DNA of 64,000 nt from an uncultured Bacteroidales bacterium (GTDB lineage Bacteria > Bacteroidota > Bacteroidia > Bacteroidales > Bacteroidaceae), in contig CADAJS010000018.1 in assembly GCA_902788315.1 (NCBI GenBank), positions 1 through 64,000 of the forward strand, in the 5' to 3' direction. Below the pieces are notes generated by a model. That model saw nothing but the letters and a program-made list of their open reading frames with translations. It had not been told where the DNA came from and ran no database searches. Positions 40,766-49,777 of this stretch are shown piece by piece (the stretch's first letter is position 1; every line of letters starts with the position of its first letter). Both the position numbers and the translations under genes were made by a program.

Positions 40766-43021
40766 TGGAGACGAATCGTTCTGACCATTGCTGTGGTGGC
40801 CGTAGGGCTGAGCAGCGAGGCGCGTGACAAGAAGATGGATGCGTTTATCGGCAAACTGATGTCGAAGATGACGCTGAGTGAGAAAATCGGGCAGCTGAAC
40901 CTGCAGCCCGGCGGCGATGTGAGTACTGGCGGCGCGATGGACACCGAGCTGAGCGGACTCATCGCACGAGGCGAACTGGGAGCGGTGCTCAACACCGTGG
41001 GGCGCGACAAGATACGCGCCATGCAGCAGATTGCCGTGGAGAAGACCCGCCTGGGCATTCCCCTGCTCGTGGGATTGGATGTCATTCATGGCTACCAGAC
41101 CATTTTCCCCATTCCGTTGGCCCAGTCCTGCAGCTGGAACCCCGCAGCCATCGAGCAGGGAGCACGCATTGCAGCCGAGGAGGCCACGTCGGACGGCATC
41201 GACTGGACGTACAGTCCGATGGTGGACATCGCACTCGACGCCCGCTGGGGACGCATCGCCGAGGGTAACGGTGAGGATCCCTATCTGGGCGGACTCATCG
41301 CTCAGGCCCTGGTACGCGGATATCAGGGCGACTTCTCGTCGGTGCACAATCTCATGGCCTGCCTGAAGCACTATGCCCTGTACGGAGCCGTCGAGGCCGG
41401 ACGTGACTACAATACGGTGGACATGAGCCATCTGCGCATGTTCAACCAGTACTTCCCGCCCTACAAGGCTGCGGTGGAGGCCGGTGTGGGCAGCGTGATG
41501 ACGAGCTTCAACCTCGTCGATGGCCAGCATGCCACCGCCAACCGCTGGCTGCTGGACGACGTGCTGCGCCGCTCCTGGGGATTCGGCGGATTCATCGTGA
41601 CGGACTATTCCAGCATTGCCGAGATGACGAGCCACGGTTTCGGCGACCTGAAGCACAACACGGAGCTGGCCATGAAGGCCGGTACCGACATGGACATGTG
41701 TGCCCGCGGCTATGTGCAGCACTTGGAGGCGCTGGTCAAGGAAGGCAAGATTTCCAAGAAGATGGTTGACGATGCCTGCCGCCGCGTGCTGGAAGCGAAA
41801 TATATGGTGGGCCTCTTTGACGACCCCTACCGCCATTGCAACATGAGCGATGCCGAGCAGGCTCAGCACCTCTTCACCGCCGCTCATCGCCAGGTGGCCC
41901 GCGACTTTACGGCTGAGACCTTCGTCCTGCTCAAGAACGAGGGTCAGCTGCTGCCGCTTCGGAAGGATGCCACCATCGCCCTCATCGGCCCCAACGGTGA
42001 TACCACCGACGGCCTGCTGGGCACCTGGTGTGTCTCGCGCCCCAAGAGCGATGCCTATCCCACCCTGCGCCAGGCGATGGAGCATGCCGTAGAGGGACGA
42101 GGCAAGGTGCTCTTCGCCCAGGGCTGCAACATTGCCCCCTACGGACGTATGCGTCAGGCCGGTGCCTCGTGGTACATCCCCGAAGTGGACAGCGAGAAAG
42201 CCCACCGCGAGGCGATGGAGGCAGCGGCGAAGGCCGACGTCATCGTGTGTGCGATGGGCGAGGGAGCCGACTATAGCGGCGAGAGCCACAGCCGCGTGAC
42301 GCTCGACCTGCCCGAGACGCAGATGACCCTCCTCCGGGACCTCGCCACGCTGGGCAAGCCCATTGTCCTGCTCAACTTTGCCGGACGCCCCACCGTGATG
42401 AGCTGGGAGAAGGCTCACATCCCCGCCATCATGAACGTATGGTTCGGCGGCACCGAGATGGGCCCCGCCCTGTGCGACGTGCTCTTCGGCGATAAGTCGC
42501 CCTCGGGCCACCTCACCGTCAGCCTGCCCCAGCATGTGGGTCAGGAACCGCTCTACTACAACCACCTCAATACCGGACGCCCCACGGCCGACTATGACCC
42601 CAAGTTCCGCAACTATAGCTCCAACTACTTTGAGGTGACCAATGGCCCGGCCTGGCCCTTCGGCTTCGGTTTGAGCTATACCACCTTCCGCTACGGAGAT
42701 CTCCAGGTGGAGCAGCAGGGACGCACGGTGAAGGCCACCGTAAGCCTCACCAACACCGGTGAACGCGAGGGTACCGAGGTGGTACAATGCTACATCCGCG
42801 ACATCGCCTGCCGCTACAGCCGCCCGGTGAAGGAACTGAAGGGCTTCGAGCGTGTCACGCTCCGCAAGGGCGAGACCAAGCAGGTCACCATCACCCTCGA
42901 CGAGGCCAGCCTCAGCTACTACGACATGCAGGGCCGCCTCTTCTTCGAGCCCGGCGAGTTCGACATCATGGTGGGCGGCAACAGCCAGGACGTGCAGACG
43001 AAGCGCATCAGCGTCGAGTGA
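40763..43021 (+). CDS. GH3 beta-glucosidase-type glycoside hydrolase
   Basis: 752 residues with signal peptide MWRRIVLTIAVVAVGLSSEA. N-terminal GH3 barrel (MSKMTLSEKIGQLN..., VGLDVIHGYQTIFPIPLA, WTYSPMVDIALDARWGRIAEGNGEDPYL) with nucleophile Asp281 in FIVTDYSSIAEM. The alpha/beta sandwich follows (ETFVLLKNEGQLLPL, GEGADYSGESHSRVTLDLPE with the probable acid/base Glu) and a C-terminal fibronectin-III-like domain (TVKATVSLTNTGEREGTEVV). The family hydrolyses terminal beta-linked glucose, xylose or related sugars. Periplasmic location is likely. The final 14 bp overlap the AraC remnant on the other strand. Confidence 0.93.
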   Translation: MWRRIVLTIAVVAVGLSSEARDKKMDAFIGKLMSKMTLSEKIGQLNLQPGGDVSTGGAMDTELSGLIARGELGAVLNTVGRDKIRAMQQIAVEKTRLGIPLLVGLDVIHGYQTIFPIPLAQSCSWNPAAIEQGARIAAEEATSDGIDWTYSPMVDIALDARWGRIAEGNGEDPYLGGLIAQALVRGYQGDFSSVHNLMACLKHYALYGAVEAGRDYNTVDMSHLRMFNQYFPPYKAAVEAGVGSVMTSFNLVDGQHATANRWLLDDVLRRSWGFGGFIVTDYSSIAEMTSHGFGDLKHNTELAMKAGTDMDMCARGYVQHLEALVKEGKISKKMVDDACRRVLEAKYMVGLFDDPYRHCNMSDAEQAQHLFTAAHRQVARDFTAETFVLLKNEGQLLPLRKDATIALIGPNGDTTDGLLGTWCVSRPKSDAYPTLRQAMEHAVEGRGKVLFAQGCNIAPYGRMRQAGASWYIPEVDSEKAHREAMEAAAKADVIVCAMGEGADYSGESHSRVTLDLPETQMTLLRDLATLGKPIVLLNFAGRPTVMSWEKAHIPAIMNVWFGGTEMGPALCDVLFGDKSPSGHLTVSLPQHVGQEPLYYNHLNTGRPTADYDPKFRNYSSNYFEVTNGPAWPFGFGLSYTTFRYGDLQVEQQGRTVKATVSLTNTGEREGTEVVQCYIRDIACRYSRPVKELKGFERVTLRKGETKQVTITLDEASLSYYDMQGRLFFEPGEFDIMVGGNSQDVQTKRISVE

Positions 43022-43301
43022 CAGATTCCTTATCATCACGGAGAGCGGGGGGCAGGTTTTCCTCCCGCTCTCCGTTTCTGTTTCCCGCTCCCTCCATGTA
43101 TTCCGTAGGCGTTACGCCTGTCTTTTGCTTGAAATACCTATTGAAGTAGCTCACATCCCTGAATCCGGATACCTCAGCCACAGCCACCACCTTCATCCGT
43201 TTCGTCTCGAGAAGCCTTTTGGCATATTGCAGGCGGTAGTCGTTCAGGTAATTGATGAACGTCTGTCCCGTCCTTTCCTTGAAGTACTGATAGAAGGAGT
43301 G
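43008..43301 (-). pseudogene. 3' fragment of an AraC-family regulator
   Basis: The minus strand encodes the last 97 residues of an AraC/XylS-type protein: the end of the first HTH (SFYQYFKERTGQTFINYLND) and the whole second HTH (VAEVSGFRDVSYFNRYFKQK, then TGVTPTEYM). There is no start codon or upstream part; homology stops at 43301, where a plus-strand GLUG-type fragment begins. The long antisense frame up to 45284 is a shadow of the FAD oxidoreductase gene. Probably a deletion or recombination relic of a hybrid two-component or AraC gene. Confidence 0.75.
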
Positions 43302-43426
43302 CCATCGAGCAGACAGATGGTGTTTACCAGATAGGCACAGCCGAGGACCTTGTGGCCTTTGCCACTCTGGTGAACGACGGCACCACCAGTGCCAACGCCG
43401 TGCTGACAGCAGACATCGTAAGATAA
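43301..43426 (+). pseudogene. Fragment of a GLUG-type surface protein
   Basis: From about 43313 the plus strand reads TDGVYQIGTAEDLVAFATLV, then NDGTTSANAVLTADI, ending VR and a stop at 43426. This is the repeat-like N-terminal motif of large Prevotella/Bacteroides surface proteins with GLUG-type repeats (normally continuing DLSG...). Both its upstream and downstream parts are missing. It abuts the AraC remnant in head-to-head orientation. Confidence 0.65.
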
Positions 43427-43514
43427 AAGGGGCCGGGGCGCTGCACGAAGCCCATGAGTGCCGCCCGCCCCGGATTTCGCCCCCGAAAAGGGTGCGTATA
43501 TGAAATAAAAGCTG

Positions 43515-43522
43515 TACCTTTG
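43515..43522 (+). promoter_or_regulatory. -7 element TACCTTTG before the FAD oxidoreductase
   Basis: Full TAnnTTTG match 67 nt upstream of the start at 43590. No clear TTTG was seen 19-21 nt before it. Confidence 0.5.
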
Positions 43523-43589
43523 CGGTACGGCAAGGGGAGGGGAGCGCGAGAAACCTCCTCCGCGCCCACACATACGTTCTCAAATAGAT

Positions 43590-45167
43590 ATGAAGAAGAA
43601 AACCTTTCTGCTGCTCGCCCTGGCTCTGACCGCAGGATGGGCGGCGGCCCAAGAGACATGGGAGGCACTGCCCGCCGAGGGGCAGGCGGACATCTGCATC
43701 TATGGCGCCACATCGGCCGGCATCACCGCCGCCGTCGAGGCGCGCCGGCAGGGACACAGCGTCCTGCTCATCGAGCCCGGCCCACGCATCGGCGGACTCA
43801 CCGCAGGCGGGCTGGGTATGACAGACATCGGCAAGGTGGAAATCATCCAGGGCCTCGCCCTCAGTTTCTACCGCCGGGTGGGAGAGGCGTATGGCTCTCG
43901 CGAGCCTGCCTTCCTGTTCGAGCCCAAAGTGGCTCTGGCTGTCTATCGCGACATGCTGCGCGAGGCAGGCGTCAAGGTGTACATGCAGCGACGCATCCGC
44001 AGCGTCAGGAAACGGGGGAACGACATACAGAGCATCCTGCTCGAGAGGGCCTCGGGGCGCGTGGAACAGCGGAGGGAGCGCGTCCGCGCCCGGGTCTTTA
44101 TCGACTGCTCCTACGAGGGCGACCTGATGGCTCGTGCGGGGGTGACCTATACCGTGGGGCGCGAGGGCGACCAGGCCTATGGCGAGGAGTTCAACGGCCT
44201 CCACATGCGCGAGTATCATCAGTTTCCCGACGGAGTGGATCCCTACAGGGAAAAGGGCAATCCCCGCAGCGGGCTCCTCTGGGGCATCCTGCCCGGCGAG
44301 ATGGGCACCAAGGGACAGGCCGACCGCCGCGTGCAGGCCTATAACTTCCGCCTGACGCTGACTGACGATCCCGCCAAACGCATCCCCATCACGCGCCCCG
44401 AACGCTACGACTCCACTCGCTACGAGCTCCTGCTTCGCTGGAAGGAGGTGGAGCCTTGGAAGAGAGGCGTGAACGACTGCTTTATATGGAGCATCATGCC
44501 GGGCCGCAAGACCGACGTGAACAATCGCGGCGCGGTCTCTACCGACATGATAGGCGAGAATTGGGACTATCCCGAGGCCGGATACCGCCAGCGGCAGCGC
44601 ATTTATCAGCGGCATGTGGATTACACTCTGGGGCTGCTCTATTTTCTCTCCCACGACCCGCGCATACCGGAGGATGTCCGTATGGAGATGCAGCGATGGG
44701 GGTGGCCCAGGGACGAATACGAGGAGAACGACCACATGACGCCGCAGCTCTACGTACGCGAATCGCGCCGGATGGTGGGGCGCTACGTGATGACGCAGGC
44801 CAATTGCCAGCGCACGGCCACCGTGGAGGATGTGATAGGCTGGGCAGCCTATACGATGGACTCCCACAATACGGGGCGCTACGTGGTGAACGGCATGGTG
44901 AAGAACGAAGGGGACGTGGAGATTGGCATCCCCGGCAAGTACCCTATCTCCTACCGCAGCCTGACGCCTCAGGAGTCCGAGGCTCGCAACCTTCTGGTGC
45001 CCGTCTGCCTCTCCGCCTCCCACATCGCATACGGCTCCATCCGTATGGAGCCTGTCTTCATGGTGCTTGGCCAGACTGCCGCTCTCGCAGCCTGCCAGGC
45101 CATCGACAGCCACGACGCCTGCGTGCAGAAGGTGGACGCCCAGCAGGTCATGAAGCTGCTGAGGTAA
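43590..45167 (+). CDS. Secreted FAD-dependent oxidoreductase
   Basis: 525 residues with signal peptide MKKKTFLLLALALTAGWAAA. ADICIYGATSAGITAAVEAR (GxGxxG-like dinucleotide site with Ala for one Gly), LLIEPGPRIGGLTAGGLGMTDIG and ARVFIDCSYEGDLMARAGV are those of the FAD-dependent proteins common in Bacteroidota polysaccharide loci, often labelled xanthan-lyase-like. EDVIGWAAYTMDSHN and SASHIAYGSIRMEPVFMVLGQTAALAA complete the pattern. It probably oxidises or reduces a sugar or sugar-linked group in the periplasm; the reaction is not established by sequence. Flanked by GH3 and GH92. Confidence 0.82.
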   Translation: MKKKTFLLLALALTAGWAAAQETWEALPAEGQADICIYGATSAGITAAVEARRQGHSVLLIEPGPRIGGLTAGGLGMTDIGKVEIIQGLALSFYRRVGEAYGSREPAFLFEPKVALAVYRDMLREAGVKVYMQRRIRSVRKRGNDIQSILLERASGRVEQRRERVRARVFIDCSYEGDLMARAGVTYTVGREGDQAYGEEFNGLHMREYHQFPDGVDPYREKGNPRSGLLWGILPGEMGTKGQADRRVQAYNFRLTLTDDPAKRIPITRPERYDSTRYELLLRWKEVEPWKRGVNDCFIWSIMPGRKTDVNNRGAVSTDMIGENWDYPEAGYRQRQRIYQRHVDYTLGLLYFLSHDPRIPEDVRMEMQRWGWPRDEYEENDHMTPQLYVRESRRMVGRYVMTQANCQRTATVEDVIGWAAYTMDSHNTGRYVVNGMVKNEGDVEIGIPGKYPISYRSLTPQESEARNLLVPVCLSASHIAYGSIRMEPVFMVLGQTAALAACQAIDSHDACVQKVDAQQVMKLLR

Positions 45168-45326
45168 AAAACTCCCCCCACCCCCCTCCCAAAGAGAGGG
45201 GAATTGACTTTTTCTGCCAGAATCAGAACGGACAGCCCATAGGGCCTCTCCTCCTTGGGCAAATGCCCGTTGGAAGCGGAGCATTTGGGGAAGCTTTTGC
45301 CGACGGAGGGCAAGGCTGGGGAAGGG
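45168..45326. other. Intergenic DNA with G/C-rich repeat
   Basis: CTCCCCCCACCCCCCTCCCA followed by AAGAGAGGGG resembles, after reverse complement, the 34-bp stretch inside the regulator gene near 1497-1535. Such CCCTCTC...GGAGGG elements seem to be a scattered repeat. The rest has no recognised feature. Confidence 0.5.
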
Positions 45327-47546
45327 TTATTTCATCAGGAATTCGAGGGTGCCGCCTTCCATGATTTGGCGGTGCGTGAGGCGCCAGTCGCGTATGGGCT
45401 GGCCGTTGAGGCGTACGCTCTTGACGTGGACGCGTCCGGGCTTCAGGTTACGGGCGGTGATGGTGAAGTCGCGGCCTCCGGCCAAGTGGAGCGTGGCGCG
45501 GCTGAAGAGCGGTGTGCCGATGACATACTCGGCCGCACCGGCATTGAAGGGATAGAAGCCCAGCGAGGAAAAGATGTACCAGGCCGACATCTGGCCGCAG
45601 TCGTCGTTGCCCGCATAGCCGCAGGGAGTGGCATTATAGAACTGGGAGCGCACTTGATTGACCAGCTCCTGGGTGCGCTGGGGCCGTCCGGCGAGGGTGT
45701 AGAGATAGACGGTATGGTGACTGGGCTCGTTGCCGTGGGCATACTGTCCGATGAAACCCGAGGCATTGCCGTTCACCTCACCGCTGGTGGCTGTGAGGGA
45801 GAAGTTCTCATCAAGCTTTCGTAGAAAACCGTCGCGCCCGCCCAGCAGCTGGATGAGGCCCTCGGGGTCGTGCGGCACAAACCACATATACTGCCATGCG
45901 TTGCCCTCGATGAAGCAGGGCTGCTCGTAGCTCAGGGGGTCGAAGGGCTCGATCCACTGCCCCTTGTCGTCCCGTGGACGGAAGAAGCCTGTGGTAGGGT
46001 CGAAGAGGTTACGGTAGAACTGGCTGCGCTTGATGAAACGCTGATAGTCCTCGTCGCGTCCCAGCTTCCGGGCCACGGCGGCCACGCACCAGTCGTCGAA
46101 AGCCTGCTCCAGGGTGATGCTCACGCTGGTGGACTGGAGGTTCTGGGGCATGTAGCCATGCCGTTCCCAAAGCTCGAAGGGCGAGTTCAGATGGCTGCGG
46201 GTGCTGCTCTCGATCATAGCGCGATAGGCCTCCTCCACGTCGATGCCCGGCAGCTCGGCCAGGATGGCGTCGGCCAGCACGGGGATGGCGTGGTTGCCTA
46301 TCATGCAGTAGTTGTCCTGCCCCCAGAGGTCCCAGATGGGGAGGTAGCCGTAGGAGCGGTGGTGCAGCACCATGTCGCGCACGAACTGGGCGGCCACGTC
46401 GGGCGCGATGAGTGTGTAGAGCGGATGAGCGGCGCGGAAGGTGTCCCAGAGGCTGAAGGTGCTGTGGTAGGTCTGTCCCTCGGGCATCTGGCGTATCTCG
46501 AAGTTCGTGTCCATGTAGCGTCCGTCAACGTCGCTCATCGTGTTGGGCTGCATCAGGACGTGGTACAGCCCGGTGTAGAAGATAGTCTTCTGCTCGTCGG
46601 TGCCTTCGATGTCGATGCGTGAGAGCTCGTGTTGCCATGCCTCTCGGGCGCGTTCCTTATAATATGAGAAGTTCCAGCTGCCGGCCTCGGCCTGCATGTT
46701 CCGCTGTGCGCCCAGGTTATCGATGGGCGAGATGGCCACTTTGACCATCAGCTGCTGTCCCTCGTGGGCATCGAAGGTGAGTGCGGCGCGCAGGGCACGT
46801 CCGTTGGCCACATCGCTGCGTCCCAGGTCTCGCTGGCCGTCCATCAGGCGGAAGGCGGCGATGGGGCGCGAGAACTCGGCACGGAAATAGACCTTGCGCA
46901 GCCGGGCCCAGCCGGTGATGAGGCGGTAGCCCTCGACGGTACGTTCATCGACCACGCGCAGCTGGCTCTGCAGGATGTCGTAGGCGCGACGTCCGGTGTA
47001 GTAGGCAGGTCCGCGGAAGGTGCTGCGGTCGAGGTCGAGGATGACTGTCTGCGGCTTCCCCGAGGGGAAGGTGTACTGATGGATGCCTGCATGGACGGTG
47101 GCCGAGAGTTCCACGCGGACGTCGCTCTCGCGGAGGTGTACCCAATAGTAGCCCGGCTCGGCTCCTTCCTGCTCGTGCGAGAAGCGCTGGGCGAAGCAAC
47201 CCTGGGCCTGTGCCTCGGGCGTGACCTCCCAGGTGACGGGCATCAGGCTCACGTCGATGAGGTCTGTGCAGCCCGTACCGCTCAGGTGGGTATGAGTGAA
47301 GCCGAAGATGGAGTCGCGGTCGTAGTCGTAGCCGCAGCAGGGGTCCCAGGTGACGTACTGCTCCGTCTCGGGCGAGAGTTGTACCATGCCCTGTGGCATG
47401 GTGGCTCCGGGGAAGGTGCTGCCGGAGAGGGCGCCGGTGGAGTCGGTCTGTGTTCCGATGAAGGGGTTGACGTAGCGGGTGTAGTCTGTGGCCTGGAGGC
47501 CGGCGGCGGCCGTACAGATGGCCAGGGCGATGAATGCTCTTTTCAT
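45327..47546 (-). CDS. GH92 alpha-1,2-mannosidase-type enzyme
   Basis: 739 residues with signal peptide MKRAFIALAICTAAAGLQAT. The N-terminal YTRYVNPFIGTQTDSTGALSGSTFPGATMPQGMVQLSP and GFTHTHLSGTGC are hallmarks of GH92, Ca2+-dependent exo-alpha-mannosidases acting on N-glycans and fungal mannans. The central and C-terminal (alpha/alpha)6 region is intact (YTLIAPDVAAQFVRDMVLHH, IWDLWGQDNYCMIGNHAIPV, GYAGNDDCGQMSAWYIFSSL). Expected to be exported. It starts 7 bp after the 7TM-HD gene, so it is probably cotranscribed with it. Confidence 0.94.
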   Translation of the reverse strand: MKRAFIALAICTAAAGLQATDYTRYVNPFIGTQTDSTGALSGSTFPGATMPQGMVQLSPETEQYVTWDPCCGYDYDRDSIFGFTHTHLSGTGCTDLIDVSLMPVTWEVTPEAQAQGCFAQRFSHEQEGAEPGYYWVHLRESDVRVELSATVHAGIHQYTFPSGKPQTVILDLDRSTFRGPAYYTGRRAYDILQSQLRVVDERTVEGYRLITGWARLRKVYFRAEFSRPIAAFRLMDGQRDLGRSDVANGRALRAALTFDAHEGQQLMVKVAISPIDNLGAQRNMQAEAGSWNFSYYKERAREAWQHELSRIDIEGTDEQKTIFYTGLYHVLMQPNTMSDVDGRYMDTNFEIRQMPEGQTYHSTFSLWDTFRAAHPLYTLIAPDVAAQFVRDMVLHHRSYGYLPIWDLWGQDNYCMIGNHAIPVLADAILAELPGIDVEEAYRAMIESSTRSHLNSPFELWERHGYMPQNLQSTSVSITLEQAFDDWCVAAVARKLGRDEDYQRFIKRSQFYRNLFDPTTGFFRPRDDKGQWIEPFDPLSYEQPCFIEGNAWQYMWFVPHDPEGLIQLLGGRDGFLRKLDENFSLTATSGEVNGNASGFIGQYAHGNEPSHHTVYLYTLAGRPQRTQELVNQVRSQFYNATPCGYAGNDDCGQMSAWYIFSSLGFYPFNAGAAEYVIGTPLFSRATLHLAGGRDFTITARNLKPGRVHVKSVRLNGQPIRDWRLTHRQIMEGGTLEFLMK

Positions 47547-47553
47547 AATCCGT

Positions 47554-49653
47554 TTATTCGTTTTCTGTGGAGGCTGTGGCCTTGGCTTGCGCCTCCATTT
47601 CGGGGTATTGGATGCGGGTATGGTAGATGGTGCGGAGCTTGGCCTTCAGCACGTCCTTCACCTCCTGGATGTTCAGGAAGGTGATGGGGCAGTCGGCGAA
47701 GTATCCCTCTTGGACCTGCGTGCCCACGATGCGCTCCACCAGCGTGCTGATGCTCTCCTCGGTGTATTCCGTGAGGCTGCGCGAGGCGGCTTCCACGGCA
47801 TCGGCCATCATCAGTATGGCCTGCTCGAGTGTGAAGGGGTTGGGGCCGGGATAGGTGAAGGGTGCAGGGTCCGTCTCGCGCTCTGGGTGCTGGTTCTGGG
47901 CCGAGACGTAGAAGTAGCGTGTGAGGCTGCGTCCGTGGTGGGTGAGGATGAAGTCCTTGATGACGGTGGGCAGCTGGTAGCGCTCTGCCAGGCGCATTCC
48001 GTCGGCGACGTGGCGGATGATAATCTGTGCGCTCTGCTCGTAGGGCAGCCCCTCGTGGGGGTTCACTCCGCTCTGGTTCTCGGTGAAGAAGGCGGGGTTC
48101 TCCAGTTTGCCGATGTCGTGATAGAGTGCGGCGGTACGCACGAGCTGGCTGCCGGCTCCGATGCGTTTTGCCGCCTCGGCTGCCAGATTGGCCACTTGCA
48201 TGCTGTGCTGGAAGGTGCCGGGCGCCTCCTCGGCCAGTCGCTGCAGGACGGGGTTGTTGGTATTGGACAGCTCCACGAGCGTAACACTCGAGGTGAAGCC
48301 GAAGATACGCTCGATGGGGATAAGCAGGAGATAGGCGATGAGCGAGAGGGCTCCGGCCAGGCAGAGGTAGATGTACGTCCAGCGGTCGATGCCGTCGGTG
48401 CGGAAGAAGTTGCCCTGCACGAGGTCGATGCACAGATAGGTGGAGATGGCAGCCAGGGTGACCACACCGGCGGCGCGGAACAGCTCGGAGCGCTGGGAGA
48501 GCTGGCGCAGGCTATAGATGGCCACGAGGCCCGCCACCATCTGTGTGACGACGAACTCGAAGGGATGGTGCAGGGCGATGGCACAGGAGAGCAGCATCAG
48601 CACGTGTGTGATAAAGGCTGTGCGCGAATCCATGAAGATGCGCATGAAGATGGGCAGGATGCAGTATGGCACCAGATAGACACTCATCAGATGGTGGCGC
48701 ATCATGCCGTAGGTGAGTAGCGGGAAGAGCGTGTAGAGGCTCAGCGTCAGCAGCACGTAGGAGGAGCGGAAGACGTAGTCACCGCGGAACTGTACGAAGT
48801 AGAGTACCAGCAGGAGCATCAGCAGGCAGGTGAAGAGCGTCTGCCCCACGACGAGCGACAGCTGCTCGCGGCTCGAGCGGGAGCGTTCCTGCTGGTAGCG
48901 TTCCATAGAGCGCAGCACGTTAAAGGTGTATTCGTCCACCAGGTCGCCGCGATCGACAATCTTCTGTCCGGCCTGCACCTGTCCCATGAAGGGGATGAGC
49001 AGGAGGTCCACCTCCTGCTGCTGTTGCTGCGACTTGACGGCATCGTAGCTCAGGTTCTCCTGCAGAAAGCGGTCCAGGTTGCACTGCTGCAGTCGCGGAT
49101 AGGGATAGCGTGCGCTGTCCTGCTCGGCCATCATGTATTCGTAGGCAGTCTTTGGCGTGAGGATGTTCTTCAGGCTGTGGGTGCTGGCCTCGTTCTGCTG
49201 GTAGATGCGTATGCTGCGCGTCTCGTCGGCCTGCAGGCGGGCGTAGTCCTCGGCATCCATGATGCCCTGTTCATAGACGGCGGAGAGTTTCTTGAGGAGA
49301 TGCTTCAGGAAGTAGTCGGGCACGCCGGCCGCCTGCAAGTTCTGCTCGAAGGTCTCGCGGAAGGCATTGCATTGCTTTTCGCCCACCGAGGCATTCATCT
49401 GGAAGTACGGCTCATAGTATCGGCGCAGGCTGTCGCGCTCGCGCTCCAGCAGGGCCTCCGGCTTATATACCGGGAAGCTGTCCTGCGCGATGACGGGGCT
49501 CTCGTCCCATGGTTCGCCCAGACGGTATTGATAAGTGGTGTAACTCTCGCGCGGCATGCACAGCACCAGCAAGGCGATGGCTGCCAGGACGAGGGCGAAG
49601 CGGAAGAGAATGTCCCGCCCCGTGAGGTTGTGAATGTGGTTGAATCGTATCAT
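47554..49653 (-). CDS. 7TM-HD family membrane phosphohydrolase (PgpH-like)
   Basis: 699 residues. An N-terminal helix (FALVLAAIALLVLCM) is followed by a large extracytoplasmic domain (about 40-290), then several membrane helices (LLMLLLVLYFVQF, YVLLTLSLYTLFPLL, AALSL-type segments up to LLLIPIERIFGF) and a cytoplasmic HD domain: PGTFQHSMQVANLAAEAAKR, ALYHDIGKL (HD pair), FILTHHGRS and MMADAVEAASRSL. In this family the HD domain hydrolyses cyclic di-AMP or a related phosphate ester; that role is inferred. It is divergent from gltX with promoter boxes for each. GH92 follows on the same strand. Confidence 0.9.
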   Translation of the reverse strand: MIRFNHIHNLTGRDILFRFALVLAAIALLVLCMPRESYTTYQYRLGEPWDESPVIAQDSFPVYKPEALLERERDSLRRYYEPYFQMNASVGEKQCNAFRETFEQNLQAAGVPDYFLKHLLKKLSAVYEQGIMDAEDYARLQADETRSIRIYQQNEASTHSLKNILTPKTAYEYMMAEQDSARYPYPRLQQCNLDRFLQENLSYDAVKSQQQQQEVDLLLIPFMGQVQAGQKIVDRGDLVDEYTFNVLRSMERYQQERSRSSREQLSLVVGQTLFTCLLMLLLVLYFVQFRGDYVFRSSYVLLTLSLYTLFPLLTYGMMRHHLMSVYLVPYCILPIFMRIFMDSRTAFITHVLMLLSCAIALHHPFEFVVTQMVAGLVAIYSLRQLSQRSELFRAAGVVTLAAISTYLCIDLVQGNFFRTDGIDRWTYIYLCLAGALSLIAYLLLIPIERIFGFTSSVTLVELSNTNNPVLQRLAEEAPGTFQHSMQVANLAAEAAKRIGAGSQLVRTAALYHDIGKLENPAFFTENQSGVNPHEGLPYEQSAQIIIRHVADGMRLAERYQLPTVIKDFILTHHGRSLTRYFYVSAQNQHPERETDPAPFTYPGPNPFTLEQAILMMADAVEAASRSLTEYTEESISTLVERIVGTQVQEGYFADCPITFLNIQEVKDVLKAKLRTIYHTRIQYPEMEAQAKATASTENE

Positions 49654-49705
49654 GTCTTATCCGTTTCTCTGTGCTTCGCCCGCTATGTCGCGGGCTAATC
49701 CGATG

Positions 49706-49713
49706 CGAAAATA
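49706..49713 (-). promoter_or_regulatory. -7-like element TATTTTCG before the 7TM-HD gene
   Basis: The minus strand TATTTTCG differs from TAnnTTTG at one position and lies 52 nt before the start at 49653. The -33 is unclear (poly-A/T region). Confidence 0.4.
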
Positions 49714-49746
49714 CAAAAAAAACTCGTCTGTCTGAAAAAAAATGTG

Positions 49747-49754
49747 TACTTTTG
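49747..49754 (+). promoter_or_regulatory. -7 element TACTTTTG of gltX
   Basis: Full TAnnTTTG match that lies downstream of the first in-frame ATG (49742), so translation must start at 49778. The -33 is weak. Confidence 0.55.
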
Positions 49755-49777
49755 TGCGCTATAACGAAAAATTAGAC

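Noticed and set aside
40748..43039. 763-codon minus-strand frame opposite the GH3 gene
   Set aside because: Antisense shadow; the plus strand shows complete GH3 motifs.
43302..45284. Upstream part of the 758-codon minus-strand frame
   Set aside because: Only its last 97 codons resemble AraC; the rest is antisense to the FAD oxidoreductase gene.
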